64,000 nt of DNA from the NCBI GenBank assembly GCA_022925895.1, contig JAKSYS010000006.1, forward strand, positions 1 through 64,000, written 5' to 3'. Of this stretch, positions 54,223 through 64,000 are shown one piece after another; the stretch's first letter is position 1; every line of letters starts with the position of its first letter. Source of the stretch: Fragilaria crotonensis (Eukaryota > Bacillariophyta > Fragilariophyceae > Fragilariales > Fragilariaceae). Both the position numbers and the translations under genes were made by a program. The notes beneath the pieces were generated by a model. It made no database searches. It saw nothing but the letters and a program-made list of their open reading frames with translations, and had not been told where the DNA came from.

Positions 54223-57200
54223 TCAGGATGGTGACCTTTTCAATTCAAAGGTGGCGACGCTGCCATCTTCAGCGCCTGTCGAACAGAGAAAGCGACCGTC
54301 ATGAAATCCAATGCTGCAACTAGCGAGACCTGGACTTGTCAGCCCGTTAACTGCATTCCAAAGAGTTGGTTTTCCATCGAACGAGGCCCCATCGCGAATC
54401 GGAAGCAGTCGGAGACCACCGTCTGCGCAACCTACCAGTAACGTGTCCTGGGCGTATTCGAGACATGTTACGGACACTCCCACAGATACAGCACTCACTT
54501 TAATGAGATTTCCACCAGCCAGGAGAAAGGAAGACAGCCTTCCGTTCGAGAAGCCAGCGAATAAAAATGTTTCTCCCTGCTCCTTGGTCCATTTGACAGC
54601 GGCGCATGGTCCCGCACCACGTCGCGCTGGCTCTTTGTGAATCACCACTTTGGTGCCGTCGTCGTGAACAAGCCATACAACAAAACTTCCGTCAGAACAT
54701 CCTGTGCAGATGCCAACTCCAGTGCCAGGAACGTATGTGGCTGAGAGGCACACAATCGTCGAGTCGGCATCAAAGAGTTCGGCAAGGGGCTCACGGTTAA
54801 TCGAAACAGTTTCGCCAGCCGAAACGGCTACAGACCAAACTTTGACTGTAGCATCCCAGCTCCCGCTCACCATAATGTGCGTCGCCATATCCGACCATAA
54901 TGTACTTCTCTGGACAAGCGGGGAGCGTGCTATCACATCGAGACCTGTTACAGCATCTCGATGAGAGTAAACGGAAGCAACGGCACAAGCGCTGTTGATG
55001 CCATACGCCAACACAACGTCATCGTGGCCACCAGCAAAAACAAGATTTCCACCATAGCCGTCGTCAGTCACGGACAGACATGCAAGAGGGTCAGAGGCGG
55101 TGTGGCTGCGGTATGGGCTTAAGGCAGACTGCACCTTTTCTGCTTGAGGTGGTCCTGAAGCATAGAATCGACTCAACGTGCCAGTAAAACCACGCCTCAA
55201 GTCCTCAGCAGCACTGTATGGGCTGGCCAGTGCACTTGGAAAAGTAATGGTGTTCACCAATAAGGTGCCGTCCAACGACACAGTCGTTAGGTATGAGCCT
55301 GCAACGTGAAACAAGAGAGAGCAACCGCTCACAGCATCATTGTGTATCTTCTTCTTCTCTAGCATCTTCATATCCCAACCAGCACGAACGTCATTATGAA
55401 CCTTGGACGGGACGCTGCGCGTGGGACTCTCCAGATGATGACCTTTCTTCGTTTCAACGGACCCTGCACCGAATGACAATTCTTTGGATCTGGAGGACAG
55501 CTCACCACTTCCACTCAACCCAATCGCTCTATACTGAGTGGAATCTTTTCTGCCTAGAGGTTGAATCGTCGTTGAGGCATTTGGCTGCATCAACTCGTCG
55601 CTGAACGTATATTCTGGTCGATAGTTGACAGCGCGATGGGTCTCTAACGGTGTTGCAACATCACCTGGAACGGTGAGGTTAGAAGTTTCCCATGATGCCT
55701 TCGCCTTGCCACGTGGCGTGATGAGCCCATTCGGTTCGTCGATGGCAGAGTCTGTAGATTCTGTGTTTTGTATCAGAGTCGGCTTGCTTGAGGATTGCAT
55801 CGCCTTTGTCAACGAAGGCATCATGGCAGCTCCGAATGAAACTGTCGAAACGTTTCGATTGGTATTTCCATCCTGAGATTCTGTGTATCCTACGTTATCT
55901 TCCTGTGAAGCACTTGACGGCGGCTCCAACAGCTCCCACGCTTCCTGTTTTGAATGATCTCCCAATCCTTCCAAACCATGTGACACTTTCCCCATCGTCG
56001 CAGACACAAAAAAGTCAGCATCGGCAACCTTACCCTTCATCGGGTGGGCGTTCTCGAAGAGTTGATCGGGTACAGTCCCGAATTCGGCTGCTTGTAATTC
56101 CGCTTGATAGCGCTCCTCCTCCGATTGTAGAGCCTCTAAATCAGCAGGACCGAGGTAGGCAGACGGGTGGAACAGGTTTTGTGCCTCCCGTGCAAGCTCA
56201 CCTCGGCTGCGACACCCGAAGATTAGATCAATCCATTGGGGCAACATACCTGAGACGTATTTCGATTCGAGAGCTTTACGATTTTGTTTGATGAAATCTC
56301 GAGCAGAGCGTGCCCACGGTGGAAGTAAAACATCATGAACACGATCTCCCAGTTGCGTAGCTCCAAGTTGCAGGGATTGTGCATTGATCAAGAAATCATA
56401 ATTCAGATAGAATTGTGGTATCAGTTCCTTGACGTCGGCGTGATTGGTGAGAGCGCAGTCGAAGCACTGTTGAATGGAGAAAAACATACGATCTGGAGAA
56501 TCAAATTTTCCATTTTGCAGGCACAGCATATGCTGTGGCATGCTTCTCACGAGGTAATAAAGAATGTAGCCAGGCGCTGAGTAGTGAGTGCCGTATAGGA
56601 AGGAAGCGTCGGCAGGCATTCCGTCTTGCTGCATGCCTTGCAAGCGAGACTGGAAGTAGGATAGTCGTTTCTCCTCAAGTGCCCCCATTGGTTTCGTCAG
56701 ATCTCGGAACGACTTGGGATTGGTAAGGTCCAATGTTTCACTCGTATAGTCTGACAATACCCACGGTACCACGGGATACCGCGATAGGTCGTGAAACGTA
56801 CGACCAGCGGCAGCATTCAATGCCAGGAGATAATCAAGATTGGACAATCTGCCAGCATTCCACTCTTCCAAGGCTTGTACAACAAAGTCGCGATCAGTTA
56901 GGCATCGTTTATTCCCCAACGCTTGAACAATCTTTTCGCGATCTCTAGCCTTCTCCACTGCGAAGAGCGTCGACGTTCCATCTCGCCAATATATTTCAAC
57001 GGCACTATCTTTCAGGCCATCGTATCGACGTGCATACGCTACAACGTCAGTTCTTGGCCAGTTTGTGACGAGCCCTCCTTCTTCGGCGAGGGTTGCCATT
57101 TGGAAATACACTCCTTCAGTTGTAACTAGTAGTGCGCCCGGCTGTTTTTGGAGTGGCGAAATCCAGTGAGCACGGAGCGATGGTGTAATGGGGGATTCTC

Positions 57201-58064
57201 CAAACGACTTTAGGTGGCTTAAATCAAAGGGTCGCTGGAGCATTGGTTTAAGAATATCTTCCAGGTCGTCGGGAGAGGGGTTGCTTGATAGTCTCTGTTG
57301 TTTACCGAGGTGACCGAGGCGTGAGCAATACAAGCTATCGATTCAGATTCAGATGCATGATGTCCTCAGGTACGAACCGGACGCGTGAGTTCCATGTCTC
57401 GACTCACCTTGCATAGTTGTACAAACGTCGGCGGCGATGAATGTAAGAATGTAATTTGCACATGTGATGAATAATTCATTTCATAAGGGCCAATCTTATT
57501 GTTCTCCTTCATCTCCCAGTATCTGTTGGAGACAAAGTGAACTGTTAATGGAAACTCGTAGGAATCGCCCAACGACGAGGTAGTAGCAGAAGCGTCTCCA
57601 AGCTCCTGAGGAGAAGCATCCATTTTGTTGAAGGGAAATCTCAGGATCGCTCGCAGAGGCTCGTCTGGTTCGAAGACTAGCGATTTGGTACAAAGATGCA
57701 AACGTCCCTGCAAACTCAAGGAGGTTTTGGTTCGTAGCGATTGGTTCCGACTTTGTGATGCTGTTGGTGGTTTCGACGAACGTGCATTTGATCTGGTTGA
57801 TATATGCTTCGCAGGTGCAGCTTTCGAATTTGTACATGCCCCATTACTGTCACCGTCGCTGTCGCCCATTGTAACAACAACAGCCCAGTCTTGAAGCAAG
57901 ATTTCTCCGAATTCAAGTAACAGCAACGAGAATCGAGCATTCGTCGCCGGTTGTGGGGGGACCATGTACTTGACTGCCTTGGCCACCGACAATTTCTCCT
58001 CCGCCATCGACGACGAAGGCGAAGGCGGCTGCAGCGACAACGTAAACCACGGCTGCGGGACCAT
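54223..58064 (-). CDS. FAN/NSMAF-like PH-BEACH-WD40 protein, two exons
   Basis: Exon 1 is 58064-57408 and exon 2 is 57294-54223, separated by a 113-nt intron (donor AAG|GTGAGT, acceptor CAACAG|AGAC, phase 0), giving about 1242 residues. Exon 1 encodes the N-terminal domain seen in FAN (RFSLLLLEFGEILLQDWAVV, then GRLHLCTKSLVFEPDE). In exon 2 a PH/GRAM-like segment (about 263-346) leads into a BEACH domain (about 356-630, with NLDYLLALNAAAGRTFHDLS, YPVVPWVLSDY, THYSAPGYILYYLVR and LPPWARSARDFI). A Ser/Thr-rich linker follows. C-terminal WD repeats (about 880-1235, for example MVSGSWDATVKVWSV) end the protein. BEACH proteins act in membrane traffic and signalling; human FAN couples TNF receptor to neutral sphingomyelinase. 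The precise acceptor is inferred. Confidence 0.87.
57295..57407 (-). other. Intron of the FAN-like gene
   Basis: The donor AAG|GTGAGTCGAG is strong. The acceptor CAACAG is the nearest AG that preserves phase. An upstream GATAG would leave the frame out of register. Confidence 0.6.
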
Positions 58065-58962
58065 CGTCTGAAAAAGAATTCTGATTGCGTTTCAGGTGGC
58101 CTTCAGAAATAAATGAAGCTGCCAGCTCCACGGACAGCAGGAAGCTAGTAGATAATCAGTTTCAAACCGCACGAGTTAATGATCACAACTTTTGTCTGCG
58201 ACGAAGAGTTTACCGTCGTCACTCCCTTGCAGAACTGTTCGATGGAATGGTCGAATGCGTTGGAACGCGTGTGTGCAACCGGCCACAGGCAGCATCCGCG
58301 CTGTGGCAGCGACAATTCTCTTTTGTATTCATGAAATAGATACTGTACTACGGTATACTGACGGCAGAGTACTGTTGTAGGGACTACCGTTAAATGTCAA
58401 ACTACCGGTACCAGGTACAGTATATATCTGGTTCAGTTGCTGTACGCTTCAAGGTTACTATCGTACCTACTCTACCGGTAGAGAGAGTACGGCAGAGAGT
58501 CCTGGAACTCCGGCCTCTGGACTCTGGACACCGGCGGATCCGGAGGACGAGTCTACAATTGAAAAATGTTGTACTCCAGAAAAGGCGTAGACATGATGCT
58601 CGAAGCTAGCTAGAGTTGGTGTACAGTATTGAACTCATGGTTTTTGGGATCGCCCCTGTATTGACTGCACTCGGCACTGCGTTCTCCTACTAGCTCCCAA
58701 TACCCAATACAACTGGTGGATTATTAGCATACCTATCCTGGTGCCGACTCCAGACCCTACTAAATTAGGCGTCCGGCATACTCTTTGTTCTCCAAGCATG
58801 TTCGAATATTCCGAGCTCTGCCCTAGAGTAGATGCTCAATAGACAACAGCCGACAGATAACGAATACCTGCAGTGCTGTTTGCATGTCGAGTGCCACGTA
58901 AAGATCACACCATATAGACGGTGAAAAATGGATTTCGAGGCAGTCGCAATTCGAGCAGTCTA
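58065..58962. other. Spacer between the PPR and FAN-like genes
   Basis: This is the promoter side of the FAN-like gene and the 3' side of the PPR gene. It includes a TACCGGTACCAGGTAC cluster near 58404 and GTAC-rich sequence to 58500. No gene is supported. Confidence 0.5.
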
Positions 58963-61900
58963 CTATTGGCGGGGCCTCAAGGCTCGTCTCGGTGTTGACG
59001 CAGCATCGAAGGTATTGTATGTCCACTCGTGAGGAAGATCAGACAACACAAGGTTTCTCAGCGCCTCTGGCGGAACCCTCAAAATTCTACTCGCCTGCTG
59101 AGATGGTACCAAGCCAATGCACACTGACAGTACCCCTTCTGATACCATTCCTAACTTCTGGCACTGGATCATCAGACCCTCCATTAGCTTCAACTTGCGA
59201 CCAGCGCTGTAAGAAGATGAACCGGCAATGTCCAGCATGTATGCAAATGTTGCAGGGGTCAGCACCTTCTCAAATTTACCGCTGGTCATATCCGAAAACA
59301 CACGTATTGCTCGTTGAAAGGTGGCACCGCTTGGATTCCGATCATTCTGTTGCTTGCAAGCCCGTAGGACTAGATTGAATGCTTTGGCAAGGGCTGGGTC
59401 GTCAGGGCCCAGCCTCAATATCATTCGCTGGAGAATCTCCTCGGCGTGTTCGTCGGAAGTAGGTTCATGAGTCCTTGCCCAGGCTTCAATGCAGCTGGCG
59501 TATGCTTCACCATCGGGTTCGGCCAAGGCGGCCCCGTCTGCGAAGCGTTCTTCCATCCTATCTAGGAGCTCACAAGCCTGGGTGGCAGCCCCATTGTTGG
59601 TCGACGCCTCCTTCGCATAAGCGGCCAGTACTCCATGATAGGACAACGCACAAACCGCTGTTCTTGTTGAAGGGTTTGAATACAACTCCTCTAACAACTC
59701 CAAGGCCACATCTGCCTTCCCACATTTCGACAACTTTCTGATAACAGTGCTAACTTCGTATGTGGTGAGATCAGGTCCTTTGTGGTCAAGCATGAGTGTC
59801 AACTTGGCCCGAAGCAACTCATGTACCCGTTCAGACACGTAGTCGGAATCATCGCTGCGAAACCAATGGGATATCACATGCTCAAACGCCCTGCTTTCCG
59901 GCACGTCTTGCCGAAGGCCCGTTTCCTGGACCCTTTTCACCATCTTCAATAATATGTCATGAGCAACTTGGACAGGTCCACCATAAACAAGATGTTGAAA
60001 GGTCTCGGACGATACTTCCACTTTGGGATTTCGCCTCGCTTCTTCCTCCATGGACAACACAAGCTGTTGAGCGCGTTCAAAAGCCTCTTGAGTCCCCAGC
60101 TTAACATATCCTATAATGACCGCATTGAAACAGAACGAATCAACTGCCTTATCAGCAATGGCCTCTTGAAGGACATGCTCAGCTCGCTTGACTTCCTCGA
60201 ATGTTCCGATGTTAATCAAGCCCTTCATGACAGATGCATAAGAAAAAGCATCAGGCATCACACCCCTTTTTCGCATGTCTGCTAATAGCTGCTCTGCTTC
60301 CCACACCCCTTCACCGCCAGAATTCGAGAGAGCATTCAAGGCTGAATTATACAGCCGAACGTCCAAAGTTTTCTTATCCCCAGTGCGGCGTGCCAAATCA
60401 AGCAAAGTCAGCGTCTTTCGGACGGCATCGTGCGAACCCGAGTATGCCTTGAGAAGGATCGAGTAGCTGTATCCGTCCGGTCTCGACGCTGGCCCTAAAA
60501 TTGCCAGTCGCTTCAGCAAATTCTCAGCCTTTCTTAAAAATGAAGGGTCCTCCTTACTGAATTTGACGTACATTTCGAGCAATGTATTAGCAGCAATCGT
60601 ATTTTGTTCAACTGGGGCAAGTCTTTTTCTCTCATCGTCGCTAGCTTGCGACCTTGCAATTTGCATGTCACCCATTTCCTGCAGCAGGTCTTCCACGGCA
60701 GCCACATGTTCAAGACTACCGTGTTTAGAGTACCCAGCCATGATCGAGATGAAGGAAGTAGAATTGGGCCGCTCGGCGATTTGGAACGGCGTGCGTGAGT
60801 TCCGCAGTTTCTCGAGTTGACCATGGTATGTTGCAACTAGTCCCTTCAACACTGAATGGGCATTTACGACACTTTCGATTTTCCTCTGTGCTAGCCACGC
60901 TAGAATTACAGCATTGTAATCCAGCGTGCATGGTCGAAGTGAATGATCGCGTTCAGACATTGCCTCCATCCTCCTAAGCAGCGCCTCTGCTTTCTGTGCC
61001 CACTGGTTCTTAGCTCCTGACGACCTTTCGTAGGCTGTAAGCAAGAAGCTATAGGAGTGGTAATCCACAGATTCTCCCATCTCATTGAACTGAAGCTCAG
61101 CAGCGTCTGGTTGGTACACCAAAGCGCCGAGGACATCATTCTGCATTCGAACGTCGGCCATGTCACCAGCTTGTTTCAGAAGTCTTATTGCTTCTGAGGA
61201 CAGGAACTTGTCGAATTTCATCGATCTCTGTATCGCTTGCCGAATTCCTCCAACCACTAGATTGTACGAGATGTGATCAGGCCGCTTGACGTGCTGATTG
61301 AAAAATTCCAGCATATTGTGAGCATTTTGAATCGAATCAGGAAAGCCATCAGACTCCAATCCGCGGTAGGCACTCAAGATTGCATTGCAGAGGACGGTCT
61401 CCAACTTAAGATTGAACTTCCTCTGGTACTGAAGAATCTGTCCCACATGCTGATGCATTGCCGATGCAGACTTGTGGTGCACCAAGGTCTTGCTCGCCAT
61501 TATCAGAGTCGGCACCGTCATCGGAGGGCCCTTGCGAGCGTGGTGTAATCTGTCCATAAGTGGCAAGAGCAAATCAAAAACATGCTTGTATGCTTTTTCC
61601 GAACGCACTCCCGTCCATGCTGTTATGACAGCCGTGAAGCTCTTGTCTGTTGGTTTCAGCGACGGTAGGTGTTCGGATATTTCTAGCATGACCTTGAGAA
61701 TCGCTTCAGACCTTTCTGCAGCATTGGCAGCGGCCTCCACTTGGCGCCTAGAAGTTTGACTATGTCTGTCGACCGTCGGATCGCGTGGAGCCGACTTGGC
61801 CCATGCCATAATGACAGTGTTGAAAGAAATGACATCAGGCTTGATACTCAACCGTTCAGGCACCGAGGAACCGGAGGAAGAGCCGACCTCCATAAGCAAG

Positions 61901-62694
61901 CCCTCTGCTACCTGCACAACCTCTTTGGCAGCTTCTGGATTTCTAGCTCGCGCTGCTACGGATGCGAAAAAATTGAGCGAGATGTTGAATGCTATGGTCA
62001 TGGATCTTTCCCACCCGAGCATTTCCTCCGGCGAATACGGTGTCGTGTAGTAAATCTGAATCGATTGCAATTTTGCCACTAGATCTTGGGCTGCAAGCGC
62101 GTGCTCGAGTGTGAGTTTCATATTTGAGTTGTGTGTTTGGTTGAGAGACAGTATGACAGTGCTCAATACAGCCGAGAGCGCGTGAGAAGGAACGACAAGA
62201 TTAGCCGAGGGAAGCACCAGAGTTTCCACCATCTGCATGCTGGCACCTGGAGGAATGTCGTTTGGAATTTTTTTAAGCACAAGGAGAACATCTCGCAAGA
62301 GCGGCGGCGAGAAGCGAGGATTATCACTGAAATCTTCCGATCGATCGACGACCGCTTGTTTGAGAGAGTTGTACGACAAGAGTTTGCGTAAAAGTTGATG
62401 GCGGTCAACCTTCTCCGGAGCACTTTCTGCATTCTTCGAAGCAATCTCTACTTGGGGAGGTGTCTCCGATGACGATGAGAATTGGTGAAAACGAAGTGAC
62501 TTGTATGGGTGGTGGACCTGTAAACAACTCTGGAGTTGAAGCCTATTCTTGTCCCCGAATGATAAGTGATTGCCACCTGGCTGAGGAATCCGCGTCAGCG
62601 ACGAGATAGCACTCCTTCCGGACGTCAATCCATTCCCAATCGACGATGAAGACCCCTTTCTTCTTGCTGTTGATATGTGTAGCCTTCGAATCAT
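58963..62694 (-). CDS. Large pentatricopeptide-repeat (PPR) protein, probably mitochondrial
   Basis: The intronless 1243-residue frame starts at the ATG at 62694. Its N-terminus (MIRRLHISTARRKGSSSSIG) is Arg/Ser-rich without acidic residues, typical of a mitochondrial presequence. No signal peptide precedes it, which argues against the plastid. Helical repeats of about 35 residues fill the protein. Clear PPR-type units include SYNLVVGGIRQAI, YSYSILLKAYSG, LYNSALNALSNSG followed by AEQLLADMRKRGVMPDAFSY, SVMKGLINIGTFEEVKRAEH, and FCFNAVIIGYVKLGTQEAFE. PPR proteins bind organelle RNA in a sequence-specific way for cleavage, stabilisation or translation. No editing or endonuclease domain is seen at the C-terminus. 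The target RNA is unknown. Confidence 0.88.
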   Translation of the reverse strand: MIRRLHISTARRKGSSSSIGNGLTSGRSAISSLTRIPQPGGNHLSFGDKNRLQLQSCLQVHHPYKSLRFHQFSSSSETPPQVEIASKNAESAPEKVDRHQLLRKLLSYNSLKQAVVDRSEDFSDNPRFSPPLLRDVLLVLKKIPNDIPPGASMQMVETLVLPSANLVVPSHALSAVLSTVILSLNQTHNSNMKLTLEHALAAQDLVAKLQSIQIYYTTPYSPEEMLGWERSMTIAFNISLNFFASVAARARNPEAAKEVVQVAEGLLMEVGSSSGSSVPERLSIKPDVISFNTVIMAWAKSAPRDPTVDRHSQTSRRQVEAAANAAERSEAILKVMLEISEHLPSLKPTDKSFTAVITAWTGVRSEKAYKHVFDLLLPLMDRLHHARKGPPMTVPTLIMASKTLVHHKSASAMHQHVGQILQYQRKFNLKLETVLCNAILSAYRGLESDGFPDSIQNAHNMLEFFNQHVKRPDHISYNLVVGGIRQAIQRSMKFDKFLSSEAIRLLKQAGDMADVRMQNDVLGALVYQPDAAELQFNEMGESVDYHSYSFLLTAYERSSGAKNQWAQKAEALLRRMEAMSERDHSLRPCTLDYNAVILAWLAQRKIESVVNAHSVLKGLVATYHGQLEKLRNSRTPFQIAERPNSTSFISIMAGYSKHGSLEHVAAVEDLLQEMGDMQIARSQASDDERKRLAPVEQNTIAANTLLEMYVKFSKEDPSFLRKAENLLKRLAILGPASRPDGYSYSILLKAYSGSHDAVRKTLTLLDLARRTGDKKTLDVRLYNSALNALSNSGGEGVWEAEQLLADMRKRGVMPDAFSYASVMKGLINIGTFEEVKRAEHVLQEAIADKAVDSFCFNAVIIGYVKLGTQEAFERAQQLVLSMEEEARRNPKVEVSSETFQHLVYGGPVQVAHDILLKMVKRVQETGLRQDVPESRAFEHVISHWFRSDDSDYVSERVHELLRAKLTLMLDHKGPDLTTYEVSTVIRKLSKCGKADVALELLEELYSNPSTRTAVCALSYHGVLAAYAKEASTNNGAATQACELLDRMEERFADGAALAEPDGEAYASCIEAWARTHEPTSDEHAEEILQRMILRLGPDDPALAKAFNLVLRACKQQNDRNPSGATFQRAIRVFSDMTSGKFEKVLTPATFAYMLDIAGSSSYSAGRKLKLMEGLMIQCQKLGMVSEGVLSVCIGLVPSQQASRILRVPPEALRNLVLSDLPHEWTYNTFDAASTPRRALRPRQ

Positions 62695-63050
62695 GCCGGT
62701 TACCGATTGTTTATTGTCGACGGTCTAAGATGACCTAACCCTTCCGTACACATGCAGTTTCACACATCAACACAACAAGTTTTCCCTGTGTGTCAGAGAC
62801 GAGCGTTCACAGTTGGAGGTGAGGTCCAAGCGTCGTTAAAGTGTGGTGGCGGGTGGCGGAGCACGTCAGTACAGAGTGCTACAGTACGTGTTTGAGGTAT
62901 GCCACTACATGGTACTGGTACTTGTACCAAGTTATACAGGACATACATACTTGTACTCGTACTCCTGTACAGTACTCTGCATGGGTACTACAGTACTGTA
63001 GTATGAGAGTTTAGCAGACCCATCATCCCGATTCTCCGACAATCCGGGTG

Positions 63051-63120
63051 GTCGCCCGTCGCCAGCGAGTCGCCAGGTCGCCCGTCGCCATCGAGTCGCC
63101 AGGTCGCCGGTCGCCGTCCG
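63051..63120 (+). repeat. 26-bp GC-rich tandem repeat, 2.7 units
   Basis: Units GTCGCCCGTCGCCAGCGAGT plus CGCCAG occur at 63051-63076 and 63077-63102 with one difference. A partial unit continues to 63120. Confidence 0.9.
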
Positions 63121-63362
63121 ACGTATGCTACGATGACATAGTACTCGGAGAACTCGTAGTATTGTAGTGTATTCTACTTGCACTCTGAACTGTCAGAGTA
63201 GACTAGTATCCTGGTATACAGTAAATGAGAAGATTTTTTAATCGAAGGAGTCATCGGATTCGTGATCGTTCAAAAATTTGAATTTCGTCAACGTTGAATC
63301 CCACTCTCAGGTAAAAAGGCAAACGGTGCAACCAGGTATGCATAACGTGATAACTCAACATC

Positions 63363-63394
63363 ACTCAACACTCAACACTCAACACTCAACACTC
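63363..63394 (+). repeat. ACTCAAC heptamer array, about 4.5 units
   Basis: Four perfect ACTCAAC units and a partial fifth. The complement, GTTGAGT, matches the last unit of the array at 23601-23628. Confidence 0.9.
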
Positions 63395-63451
63395 ATCAGT
63401 CATCACAGTGATCAAGTTCCAGTGCCTACCGGTCGTTCGTTCGGTACTTGT

Positions 63452-64000
63452 ATGCATAGTTGCGACTTGCAACTCGCAACCATCTCCTGTATCTTCCATC
63501 TCTCATTACGATCACATATTGAATCTCACTCTCAAGCAGTGCCACCGCTTGTTGCAACGCCTCTGCCCTATCAGCGGCCTAATCAATTCAGCGCTTGTCT
63601 CCTCGTACATCCCACACCGAGTACAAGTACCAGTTGCAGCTTACTCGATCGGCTACTACTACAAAACGATACTACCAGAACATTACAGAATATGATAGTC
63701 TCTACAGCGGAAGCAATGAACCCACTTCGACGGTCTACCATGGAGGACGTCCACATTGTTCTTCCTGCCGGTTCGTGGGACAATGCAGACATGACCTATT
63801 TGGCCATATACGATGGCCACGGAGGACGCGATATGGTGGATTTCCTTCAGCATTCCTTGCATCACAACGTTGCCTTTGAATTGCGAGACATGGGCCAACA
63901 AGGGCGAGGTGACCAGTCCGATAACGACGACGACGAATCACCCACGGACGGTATTGCCCAACGACTTGAGCGAGCATTCTTGGCGACGGATATACAAGCT
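63452..64000 (+). CDS. PP2C-type protein phosphatase, 5' part only
   Basis: The frame is open from the ATG at 63452 to the window edge (183 codons), so the 3' end is missing. A second in-frame ATG at 63692 lies just before the conserved region. Residues near RRSTMEDVHIVLPAG and YLAIYDGHGGRDMVDFL are the first PP2C motifs. The two key metal-binding Asp residues are seen in MED and YDGHGG. Enzymes of this family are Mg/Mn-dependent Ser/Thr phosphatases. The 80 residues between the two ATGs (starting MHSCDLQLATISCIF) have no recognised domain, so either start is possible. An Asp-rich loop (DNDDDESPTDG) interrupts the fold soon after the second motif. Substrate unknown. Confidence 0.85.
   Translation, partial: MHSCDLQLATISCIFHLSLRSHIESHSQAVPPLVATPLPYQRPNQFSACLLVHPTPSTSTSCSLLDRLLLQNDTTRTLQNMIVSTAEAMNPLRRSTMEDVHIVLPAGSWDNADMTYLAIYDGHGGRDMVDFLQHSLHHNVAFELRDMGQQGRGDQSDNDDDESPTDGIAQRLERAFLATDIQA

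Larger units (their letters stand above)
62695..63451. promoter_or_regulatory. Divergent intergenic region between the PPR and PP2C genes
   Basis: The two genes read outwards from this 757-bp interval, so both promoters should lie in it. It contains GTAC-rich sequence (62880-63000), a 26-bp GC-rich tandem repeat (63051-63120) and an ACTCAAC heptamer array (63363-63394) just before the PP2C start. No TATA box can be assigned with confidence. Confidence 0.5.

Noticed and set aside
55788-56291. A 167-codon plus-strand open frame
   Set aside because: It lies antisense to the BEACH and linker region of the FAN-like gene, with no recognisable product.

Overview
The window is nuclear DNA of a stramenopile alga, most likely a pennate diatom. 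The evidence is short GT-AG introns (110-150 nt), gag sequence of the type common in diatom Ty1/copia elements, an EF-hand protein whose signal-peptide junction fits the diatom plastid rule (cleavage before Phe), and an assortment of eukaryotic single-copy genes (RACK1, FAN-type BEACH protein, DDX31/Dbp7 helicase, V-ATPase proteolipid, PPR protein, PP2C). The species cannot be named from the sequence alone.

Left third (1-27 kb), mobile-element rich. A broken minus-strand Ty1/copia fragment lies at 1-2130. A nearly whole, young Ty1/copia element with 310-bp LTRs lies at 3365-10520, about 200 bp upstream of a GT92 glycosyltransferase gene (10730-12739). A close paralogue of that gene (24197-26194) lies 11.5 kb downstream. 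Most of the space between them is a PIF/Harbinger DNA transposon (13230-22942, TTA target duplications, imperfect terminal inverted repeats, intact DD35E transposase). A Ty3/Gypsy element (16653-21860) with apparently identical 384-bp LTRs and a GGACG target duplication has jumped into the second, convergent gene of that transposon.

Middle (27-36 kb), host genes. On the plus strand are a DDX31/Dbp7-type DEAD-box helicase with one intron and a plastid-type EF-hand protein. On the minus strand is RACK1, followed by a decayed second Harbinger copy (about 34055-36220).

36-54 kb, gene-poor. There are several broken fragments of one retroelement family (RNase H-like and downstream conserved motifs), diverged direct repeats, a TTAA-flanked piggyBac-like non-autonomous element (48016-49120) and a broken C48 (Ulp1-like) peptidase gene. 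The one intact host gene here is a two-exon V-ATPase proteolipid (45086-45839, minus). It appears to lack the glutamate normally essential for proton transport.

Right end (54-64 kb), host genes again: a FAN/NSMAF-like PH-BEACH-WD40 protein (minus), a 1243-residue PPR protein with a mitochondrial-type presequence (minus), and the 5' part of a PP2C phosphatase (plus) that runs off the window. No operons or CRISPR arrays are expected or seen, and no RNA gene could be supported. Spacers are rich in a GTAC-type 9-mer (TACCAGGTA and its complement), heptamer arrays and a G-quadruplex-prone block.
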